This document shows positions 1 through 4,687 of a stretch of DNA of 6,866 nucleotides, in pieces. Below the pieces are notes generated by a model. The model was not told where the DNA came from and searched no databases. It saw only the letters and a list, made by a program, of their open reading frames with translations. The translations under genes and the position numbers were made by a program. This DNA is from Candidatus Gastranaerophilales bacterium (GTDB lineage: Bacteria > Cyanobacteriota > Vampirovibrionia > Gastranaerophilales > Gastranaerophilaceae): assembly GCA_944324205.1 (NCBI GenBank), contig CALUVK010000081.1:1-6866 (forward strand), written 5' to 3'. How positions within the stretch are numbered: position 1 is the first letter of the stretch; each line of letters opens with the position of its first letter.

Positions 1-218
1 CGGGGAGCTACCTTGCCATAAATCTGAGTTTGCTATTCAATTGTCAATGGCTTAGTTGCTTCGAGCGCGGCTCTCACATTTTCTTTAATCTCGCTCACTG
101 TCGTTCACTCGGGGAGCTACCTTGCCATAAATCTGAGTTTGCTATTCAATTGTCAATGGCTTAGTTGCTTCGAGCGCGGCTCTCACGTTTTCTTTAATCT
201 CGTTCACTACCGTTCACT
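1..218. repeat. Tandem direct repeat, two full 109-bp units
   Basis: Units 1-109 and 110-218 lie head to tail and match at 105 of 109 positions. The four differences all fall in the last third of the unit. Each unit contains a small GAGC-GCG-GCTC stem-loop (63-73 in the first unit) and ends in two short degenerate octamers, CGCTCACT and CGTTCACT. The array starts at the window edge, so more units may lie to the left. The spacing is too long and the units lack spacers, so this is not CRISPR. It may be a member of a dispersed intergenic repeat family or a local duplication; its function is not visible. Confidence 0.9.
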
Positions 219-267
219 CTGGGAGCTACCTTGCCATAAGTCTAAATTTGTTATTCAGTTGTCAATG
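219..267. repeat. Third, partial and diverged copy of the 109-bp repeat
   Basis: The first 49 bases of the repeat unit recur here with about six differences, five of them transitions. Similarity then stops abruptly after GTCAATG. This older-looking, truncated copy marks the right end of the array. The following 268-326 is unique sequence in which I see nothing. Confidence 0.8.
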
Positions 268-326
268 ATAGGCTGGGTTACTACCTGACAACAACTATCC
301 TCTCATAAACATTTTTTAATTTCAAG

Positions 327-367
327 CACAAAAGAAGAACCTGTTTTATAACAGGTTCCCTTTTGTG
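327..367 (-). terminator. Rho-independent terminator of the Cys/His-rich gene
   Basis: The core stem GAACCTGTT (337-345) pairs with AACAGGTTC (350-358) around a TTAT loop. An outer stem CACAAAAG (327-334) pairs with CTTTTGTG (360-367). Read on the minus strand, the hairpin starts just past the stop codon at 369-371 and its 3' arm is U-rich (TTCTTTTGTG). The symmetry means it could also stop transcription arriving from the repeat array on the left. Confidence 0.85.
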
Positions 368-368
368 A

Positions 369-701
369 TTAATCGTCGATTTCAGGGCGGTCGGCTCTTG
401 GCGGAAGCGGTCGGTCAGGATGATGCTTCATCATCTTTTTATGGAAGTCGCCTCTGTGACCTCTGTCAAAATGATGATGGTGATGGCATTTGCAAGGGCA
501 AATTACTTGCGGCCCGGGGCCAAAAGCATACGGATTCATCGGCATCGGAGGCATTGGCGGTTTGTGGAGAGCTGCAAACAAGCTCAATGCTAAAAATACA
601 CCGACGAATGTTCCGCCTGTTACGATTAAGAATTTTTTAAAACCTTTACTCTGGCATACACATGTATGTTTTTCTTCTGCAACTTTGTTTTCATCTGTCA
701 T
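369..701 (-). CDS. Small membrane-anchored Cys/His-rich protein, function unknown
   Basis: I do not recognise this 110-residue protein as a named family. It has a short charged N-terminus with a CVC pair (residues 14-16), then one hydrophobic segment (about 24-44). A Pro/Met-rich linker (PPMPPMPM, about 49-56) follows, then a Cys/His cluster CPCKCHHHHH (68-77), more His and Arg, and an acidic tail. Composition suggests metal binding on the far side of a single membrane span, or an envelope-stress sensor-like role; both are inference. The start at 701 is supported by AGGAGA seven bases upstream, and the gene ends right before a strong terminator, so it is probably a monocistronic real gene. 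A frame with such biased composition could in principle be spurious, but the RBS, membrane span and terminator argue otherwise. Confidence 0.75.
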   Translation of the reverse strand: MTDENKVAEEKHTCVCQSKGFKKFLIVTGGTFVGVFLALSLFAALHKPPMPPMPMNPYAFGPGPQVICPCKCHHHHHFDRGHRGDFHKKMMKHHPDRPLPPRADRPEIDD

Positions 702-708
702 AATAAAT

Positions 709-714
709 TCTCCT
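709..714 (-). promoter_or_regulatory. Ribosome binding site of the Cys/His-rich gene
   Basis: On the minus strand AGGAGA stands seven bases before the ATG at 699-701. It is one of only two clear Shine-Dalgarno sequences before genes in this window and it fixes the start. Confidence 0.75.
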
Positions 715-728
715 ATACAATCTACATA

Positions 729-734
729 ACTATA
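729..734 (-). promoter_or_regulatory. Possible -10 box for the Cys/His-rich gene
   Basis: On the minus strand TATAGT lies about 27 bases before the start codon. A weak TGAACA (754-759) lies 19 bp upstream of it as a poorly spaced -35. This would give a short leader holding the AGGAGA site. The region is very AT-rich, so chance matches are likely. Confidence 0.3.
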
Positions 735-767
735 ACGAAATTAAATTTTATTTTGTTCATTTTTTGT

Positions 768-773
768 TAAAAT
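768..773 (+). promoter_or_regulatory. Extended -10 (TGTTAAAAT) directly before the C_GCAxxG_C_C gene
   Basis: TAAAAT with an upstream TG (TGTTAAAAT, 765-773) ends six bases before the ATG at 780. With usual spacing, transcription would begin at or next to the A of the start codon, giving a leaderless message. No Shine-Dalgarno is present in the T-rich stretch between. No good -35 is visible, which an extended -10 can tolerate. Confidence 0.45.
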
Positions 774-779
774 GTTTTT

Positions 780-1226
780 ATGGGTATTTATTCAGAAAAA
801 GCAGCTCATAATTTTTTAAGCGGATATAACTGCGCGCAAGCCGTTTTGCTGGCATTTGCCGGTAAAGCCGGTCTTGAACCAGAATACGCTTTAAAACTTG
901 CATCTTCTTTCGGAGGCGGCATGGGGAGGCTTAGGGAAGTCTGCGGTGCAGTAAGCGCCATGTTTATGGTTGCTGGAATTCTTAAAGGATATACGGAGCC
1001 TGCTGATGATGAAATTAAAGCAAAACACTATGCGCTTATTCAGGATTTAGCTTCTGAATTCAAATCAAAGTACAATACGATTATCTGCAGAGAGCTTTTA
1101 GATTTACCTCCCGGTGCAGATTCACCTGTTCCGTCTAAAAGAACCGACGAATATTATCAAAAACGACCGTGCGAAGATTTTATCCGGACAGCCGGTGAAA
1201 TTATTGAAGCTAAGCTTTTAAATTAG
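780..1226 (+). CDS. C_GCAxxG_C_C family putative redox protein
   Basis: This 148-residue soluble protein carries the spaced Cys pattern that names the family. NCAQAV has C18, a glycine-rich GGGMGRLREVCGAV has C55, IICRELL has C103, and RPCEDFIRTAGEIIE has C131. The conserved Cys residues and the GGGMG loop suggest a thiol or metal-based redox role, but no reaction is firmly established for this family, and I see no signal peptide or membrane span. The length is typical. The start has no Shine-Dalgarno; a -10-like box lies directly upstream. The gene runs into the 3' end of the convergent ccdA gene, overlapping by nine bases, so no separate terminator fits between them. Its neighbours are other thiol-redox genes, consistent with but not proof of a shared function. 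Confidence 0.88.
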   Translation: MGIYSEKAAHNFLSGYNCAQAVLLAFAGKAGLEPEYALKLASSFGGGMGRLREVCGAVSAMFMVAGILKGYTEPADDEIKAKHYALIQDLASEFKSKYNTIICRELLDLPPGADSPVPSKRTDEYYQKRPCEDFIRTAGEIIEAKLLN

Positions 1227-1928
1227 CGGAGCAAATACTTTATAGTATAGATAAACAGCCACAAGCATTAAAAGCCATCCGCTTATTTTCATCAAAGCAT
1301 CAGAAAACCCTGCCATTTTTTTCAGGTTTTTAACGCTTGATGTAAACAGTCCTGCAATAATCAGGATTACTCCTTGTCCCAGAGCAAATAAAAACAGCAT
1401 TATAACAGCAGCGGGAAGATTTTTCCCGATTGCCGCAAATGCCATAATCCCCGCTAAAATCGGAGTTGAACAGGGAGTTCCCGCCAGTGCAAAAGTTATT
1501 CCCAAAAGAATAGGGTATATAAAAAGCGAATTAGTTGAATTCTGCGGAATTGCTTTTATTATAACCGGCATGTCAAAATCGAGAATTCCGCTTATTTTAA
1601 GCCCCATAACCAGAAGCAGAGATGCCATAATAAGCGTAAAATATCCGCCCAGAGCTGAGGCAAAAACGCTTCCGGTAACTGCACAAATAATTCCGATTAT
1701 TGAAAATACAATCGCTGTTCCGAATATAAAGAACAGAAGCTGGATAAACATTCTAAACGGAGTTTCCTTAGAGTATCCGCCTACATATCCGATAATTAAA
1801 GGAAGCATTGCAAGCGAGCAGGGAGAAATTGATGCAATAATTCCTCCTGCAAAAGATGCCAGAAACATTAAGAACCAGATATGCGCCCCTGTTATTTCCG
1901 TTGAAAATATTTGTACAAGATTATCCAT
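1218..1928 (-). CDS. ccdA: CcdA/DsbD-type transmembrane thiol-electron transporter
   Basis: The 236-residue protein has about six hydrophobic segments and the two hallmark membrane Cys motifs of the CcdA/DsbD family: SISPCSLAMLPL (C37) in the first helix and AGTPCSTPILAG (C153) in the fourth. Family members pass electrons from cytoplasmic thioredoxin through this Cys pair to extracytoplasmic thioredoxin-like proteins, for cytochrome c maturation or general disulfide reduction. It is the second gene of an operon: its ATG lies inside the end of the thioredoxin-like gene (8-bp overlap, ATGGATAA), pointing to coupled translation and a working pair. The length fits stand-alone CcdA rather than full DsbD. 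No cytochrome c or ccs genes are in view, so the cytochrome role is unproven here; broader envelope thiol reduction is equally possible. Confidence 0.88.
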   Translation of the reverse strand: MDNLVQIFSTEITGAHIWFLMFLASFAGGIIASISPCSLAMLPLIIGYVGGYSKETPFRMFIQLLFFIFGTAIVFSIIGIICAVTGSVFASALGGYFTLIMASLLLVMGLKISGILDFDMPVIIKAIPQNSTNSLFIYPILLGITFALAGTPCSTPILAGIMAFAAIGKNLPAAVIMLFLFALGQGVILIIAGLFTSSVKNLKKMAGFSDALMKISGWLLMLVAVYLYYKVFAPLI

Positions 1929-2313
1929 TGGTTATCTCTTTCAGATAGTTTTCTAAAATCTGCGGCTGCATGCTGCCTTCAATACGTCTTGTAACATTTC
2001 CCGTTTCGTCTTTAAAAACAGTTGTCGGAACGAGCTTAACTTCGTATTTCTTAATCATTTCGCGCGTTTCATTGTTCTTTTGAGTTACGTCAATTTTCTT
2101 TAAGCTGATATCTTTTGAGTATTTCGGGAAAACCTCGTCAAATATTTTTTCCAACTCCTGACACTCATAACACATAGGAGATGAGAACTTGATAATTTCA
2201 GCACCCTGCGAGGCAACGGATGGCAATGTCGTGAGTTTGTCTCTTGTAAGCCCGAAATAAACTGCAAGAGGCACTATAAAAATTGCCATAATGATAATAA
2301 TGTTTCTGTTCAT
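1921..2313 (-). CDS. Membrane-tethered thioredoxin-like protein
   Basis: This 130-residue protein has an uncleaved-looking N-terminal membrane segment (about residues 4-22), then a compact thioredoxin fold. It contains FSSPMCYECQEL with the CxxC active site C48-C51, a KIDVTQ strand (about 73-78) and the cis-proline region LVPTTVF (P96). The active site reads CYEC instead of the classical CGPC, so redox potential and partners may differ from housekeeping thioredoxin. The topology places the fold outside the cytoplasm, where CcdA, encoded next and overlapping by eight bases, would keep it reduced. The start at 2313 is supported by AAGGAG seven bases upstream. It resembles TlpA/ResA-like or other extracytoplasmic thioredoxins; its client proteins are not evident from this window. 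Confidence 0.85.
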   Translation of the reverse strand: MNRNIIIIMAIFIVPLAVYFGLTRDKLTTLPSVASQGAEIIKFSSPMCYECQELEKIFDEVFPKYSKDISLKKIDVTQKNNETREMIKKYEVKLVPTTVFKDETGNVTRRIEGSMQPQILENYLKEITNG

Positions 2314-2320
2314 AATTTAA

Positions 2321-2326
2321 CTCCTT
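2321..2326 (-). promoter_or_regulatory. Ribosome binding site of the thioredoxin-ccdA operon
   Basis: On the minus strand AAGGAG lies seven bases before the ATG at 2311-2313. It is the strongest Shine-Dalgarno in the window and it decides the start. Confidence 0.8.
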
Positions 2327-2430
2327 TACATAGTCTACCATAGAATATTATGAAGTTACAAAATATAAAATTAATACATCAGGTAGTTTTTATTTCTAAA
2401 ATTACAAAATATTTTTTACCTATTGTCTAC

Positions 2431-2451
2431 ATTACTACTATAAACAGTAAT
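2431..2451. promoter_or_regulatory. Inverted repeat ATTACT-N9-AGTAAT, possible operator
   Basis: Perfect 6-bp arms (2431-2436 and 2446-2451) flank ACTATAAAC in the 161-bp divergent region between the thioredoxin operon and the prenyl synthase gene. The spacer holds TATAAA (2439-2444), which could itself be a -10 for the rightward gene. The symmetry suggests a dimeric regulator site, but an AT-rich region can produce this by chance. Confidence 0.25.
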
Positions 2452-2458
2452 AAGTTTA

Positions 2459-2467
2459 TGCTACCAT
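2459..2467 (+). promoter_or_regulatory. Extended -10 (TGCTACCAT) directly before the prenyl synthase gene
   Basis: TGC-TACCAT fits the TGnTAnnnT pattern and ends seven bases before the ATG at 2475, so the message could be leaderless or nearly so. No Shine-Dalgarno is present. An alternative -10 is TATAAA at 2439-2444, which would give a leader of about 24 bases. Confidence 0.35.
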
Positions 2468-2474
2468 TTTTATT

Positions 2475-3275
2475 ATGAATAGAATTAAACTGCTAGCAGA
2501 AGATGAGCTTAATATAATTAATTCTGGATTAACTAATCTTTTTGTCGGCAATGAAAAAATTTATTATGAATTAAAAAATTTTATAAATAGTCCAAAGAAA
2601 AGAATACGCTCGCTCTGTGCTATTTTATATTTTAAGGGATTGGGCGTTAATATTGGCAACGATTTAAGTGAGATTTTGATTATTGGTGAACTTATTCATA
2701 ATGCTTCTCTTTTGCATGATGATGTTATAGATAGTGCAAGATTGAGACGGGATAATTTAACACTTTGGGCTAAATATTCACCTCAGGTATCAATTTTATC
2801 AGGAGATTTACTTGTATCTTTTGCCACAGAAAAACTTATTAAGTTAAAGAATTTTGAAATTATAAAATTTTTTCAGGTATGTACTCAAAATATGAGTGAA
2901 GCAGAAATAAAACAATATTTCCTACGCGGTAACAAAACAACGTTAGAAGAATACATAAGTATTGCCGATGGAAAAACTTCAAGCCTTTTCAGAGCAATAT
3001 TTAAAAGTTGTGCATTAATTACTAATATAAACATAAATAAAGCAGAAATGTTTGCTAAAAATTTCGGAATATTATTTCAGCTAAAAAATGATTTAGAAGA
3101 ATGTTCCGCACAATCAGATAAACAGAATAAAATATTTACTCCCAAAGATATTTTAGGTATTGAAAAAACTCATATTTTAATAGATAATTATCTGGAGGAT
3201 ATAAGAAGAGATTTAGAGGAGTTTCCGGAAAGTATTTATAAACAAGGACTAACGGATTTATTAAATAATTTATGA
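2475..3275 (+). CDS. Polyprenyl synthetase family protein, short, with altered second Asp motif
   Basis: This is a trans-isoprenyl diphosphate synthase-like protein of 266 residues, against roughly 300-320 for common FPP/GGPP or octaprenyl synthases. Visible family marks are KKRIRS (41-46, the GGKRLRP region), the first Asp-rich motif LLHDDVID (D82, D83, D86), RR (91-92), LSGDLL (108-113) and DGKTSSLF (165-172). The second Asp-rich motif, normally DDxxD after FQ, reads FQLKNDLEE (N205, D206, E209), so one Mg-binding Asp is Asn and another is Glu. The C-terminal third is shortened. An active enzyme would elongate allylic diphosphates with IPP for quinone or undecaprenyl-type lipids. The changes allow reduced activity, altered specificity or a non-catalytic partner role. 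It overlaps lepB by ATGA, implying co-expression. No Shine-Dalgarno precedes the start. Confidence 0.85.
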   Translation: MNRIKLLAEDELNIINSGLTNLFVGNEKIYYELKNFINSPKKRIRSLCAILYFKGLGVNIGNDLSEILIIGELIHNASLLHDDVIDSARLRRDNLTLWAKYSPQVSILSGDLLVSFATEKLIKLKNFEIIKFFQVCTQNMSEAEIKQYFLRGNKTTLEEYISIADGKTSSLFRAIFKSCALITNININKAEMFAKNFGILFQLKNDLEECSAQSDKQNKIFTPKDILGIEKTHILIDNYLEDIRRDLEEFPESIYKQGLTDLLNNL

Positions 3276-3910
3276 TTGATAGAGAAAAACTAAAAGCAAA
3301 TATAAAAGAAACAATCGATACAGTCGTTTTTGTTGTTGTAGCGGTCATTTTAATAAGATTTTTTATTGCTGAATTAAGATGGATTCCGTCAGGTTCCATG
3401 ATTCCAACACTGGTGGAAGGTGATAGAATTGTTGTAGAGAAGCTTTCAAAATTTCCTAATTTGATAAAAAATCACCGGTTTGAAAATTCTCCGAAGCGCG
3501 GCGATGTAATGATTTTTTACCCGCCTTTTGTAAAACTAGAAACAACTCCTTGGGCAGTATTCAGCCGTCTTACCGGATTCTTTTGTAAAGATATCGCTTA
3601 TATAAAACGTGTAATAGGACTTCCGGGTGAAAAACTGGAAATAAAAGAGAATACAGATGGTTCTTTCACCGTATATATTAATGATAAACCTCTTGAAGAA
3701 AATTATATTAAAAGTAAGTATGATTTTCATAAATGCCGCGAAGACATGTTTTGTGGTCCATTAATTATTCCGGAAAATCAGTACTTTATGATGGGTGATA
3801 ACAGAGGAAACTCTATGGACAGTCGTTTTTGGGGAACTTTACCTAAAGAAAGATTTATTGGTCGTGCGGTTTTTCTATTTTGGCCACCAACGCATATGAG
3901 AGGATTGTAG
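3272..3910 (+). CDS. lepB: Type I signal peptidase
   Basis: LepB removes signal peptides from exported proteins at the outer face of the cytoplasmic membrane using a Ser/Lys dyad. The 212-residue protein has one N-terminal membrane anchor (about 16-34), then the catalytic Ser motif PSGSMIPTL (S42). The Lys motif YIKRVIGLPGE (K112) and the box E signature GDNRGNSMDSRFWG (175-188) follow. All key residues are present and the length suits a single-anchor enzyme. Its ATG overlaps the stop of the prenyl synthase gene (ATGA at 3272-3275) and no Shine-Dalgarno is visible, so translation is probably coupled. An odd detail is three Cys in the exported domain (C105, C155, C161), two of them close together as KCREDMFC. 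The downstream gene is convergent, 55 bp away, without a clear terminator. Confidence 0.96.
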   Translation: MIDREKLKANIKETIDTVVFVVVAVILIRFFIAELRWIPSGSMIPTLVEGDRIVVEKLSKFPNLIKNHRFENSPKRGDVMIFYPPFVKLETTPWAVFSRLTGFFCKDIAYIKRVIGLPGEKLEIKENTDGSFTVYINDKPLEENYIKSKYDFHKCREDMFCGPLIIPENQYFMMGDNRGNSMDSRFWGTLPKERFIGRAVFLFWPPTHMRGL

Positions 3911-3965
3911 ATAAAACTGCAATATTTACAGTATAGAAATTGTTTATTTTAAATTTTGTCCAATC

Positions 3966-4649
3966 TTATATGGATAAAAGCTCAAAATGATTTTTATTAT
4001 ATGAAATCAACCCTTCTTTTTGCAACTTGGAAAGTTCAAAGCTCATAGCGCTTCTGTCGACATTCAAATAATCTGCTAAATCCTGACGGTTAAATTGTAT
4101 TTCAAAGCTGTTTGAATGTTTCTTCTGAGCTTCATTTGATAGATATGTGAGCAGCTTCTCACGAATAGATTTTTGTGAAACGTTCTCAATTTTTTGAATA
4201 AGTTCAATATTTTCTTTTGATAGAATTTGGAAAAGATTATTGATAAGAATTTTGTGCCTGGTACAGGCGTTCTGGCACATTGAAGTACATTTTTCATAGC
4301 TTAATACAAGAACATGTGTATCTTCTACTGCAACAGCATCAATATTTGATTCAATATCTTTTGAGCCGACAAAAGATAACGCAAGATTTTGATTTTTGCC
4401 TAATCTAGTTATAATTATTCTTCGACCCCAGTAAGAGTCTTTTTCAATATTAACTCCGCCTAATAAAATAAGATATATATTGGAGATCATATCGCCCTGT
4501 CTTATAATCATATCACCTTTTTCATATCTGCGTATACGGGCATGGAAACATTCAAGAAGCCCTTTTAATTCTTCGTCATTCATTCCATAAAATACTGGTG
4601 AATTTTTTATTTGGTTATAAAATTTCTCTAACTTTTCCATATTTGTCAT
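3966..4649 (-). CDS. Crp/Fnr-family transcriptional regulator
   Basis: The 227-residue protein has an N-terminal cyclic-nucleotide-binding-like beta barrel (about 18-120, including YEKGDMIIRQGD and IYLILLGGV). A long dimer helix (about 130-160) and a C-terminal winged helix-turn-helix follow (about 186-225, FNRQDLADYLNVDRSAMSFE, then KLQKEGLI). The phosphate-binding cassette typical of cAMP binders (GE...RSA) is absent around residues 88-107, so cAMP is unlikely to be its ligand. A CTSMCQNAC cluster (C121, C125, C129) could sense redox or bind metal, and resembles clusters in Crp-like regulators of anaerobes. Two possible starts exist (M1 or M4), neither with a Shine-Dalgarno. It lies 38 bp after mnmG on the same strand and may be co-transcribed, but a perfect TATAAT in the gap suggests its own promoter. 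Its targets are unknown. Confidence 0.92.
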   Translation of the reverse strand: MTNMEKLEKFYNQIKNSPVFYGMNDEELKGLLECFHARIRRYEKGDMIIRQGDMISNIYLILLGGVNIEKDSYWGRRIIITRLGKNQNLALSFVGSKDIESNIDAVAVEDTHVLVLSYEKCTSMCQNACTRHKILINNLFQILSKENIELIQKIENVSQKSIREKLLTYLSNEAQKKHSNSFEIQFNRQDLADYLNVDRSAMSFELSKLQKEGLISYNKNHFELLSI

Positions 4650-4663
4650 TATATTTCAAAAAT

Positions 4664-4669
4664 ATTATA
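4664..4669 (-). promoter_or_regulatory. Perfect -10 box (TATAAT) before the Crp/Fnr gene
   Basis: On the minus strand TATAAT lies 14 bases before the ATG at 4647-4649, so the expected leader is only about 7 bases. A TTGAAA lies 21 bp upstream, overlapping the mnmG stop codon, too far for a good -35. The box suggests transcription of the regulator independent of mnmG. Confidence 0.45.
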
Positions 4670-4687
4670 AAAACACCAAAACGGATT

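Noticed and set aside
1..267. CRISPR array
   Set aside because: The units are 109 bp, directly adjoining, with no constant-repeat/variable-spacer structure and no cas genes nearby.
268..326. Small RNA or tRNA gene in the unique gap
   Set aside because: No cloverleaf, T-loop or stable fold could be recognised by eye.
490..729. Plus-strand open frame opposite the Cys/His-rich gene
   Set aside because: The minus-strand frame has RBS, membrane span and terminator; this one is an antisense shadow without an RBS.
1235..1248. Hairpin ATACT-TTAT-AGTAT as terminator of the C_GCAxxG_C_C gene
   Set aside because: The stem is only 5 AT-rich pairs with no U-tract, and it lies in the ccdA coding frame.
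1570..1956. Plus-strand open frame opposite ccdA
   Set aside because: It mirrors the ccdA and thioredoxin coding strand, has no recognisable domain, and no start signal precedes it.
2475..3275. Frameshift explaining the short prenyl synthase
   Set aside because: The stop codon is part of a clean ATGA overlap with an intact lepB and no family motif continues in another frame, so the short C-terminus appears genuine.
3911..3965. Terminator between lepB and the Crp/Fnr gene (ACTG...CAGT)
   Set aside because: The 4-bp stem with a 9-base loop is too weak; only the T-rich following sequence is suggestive.
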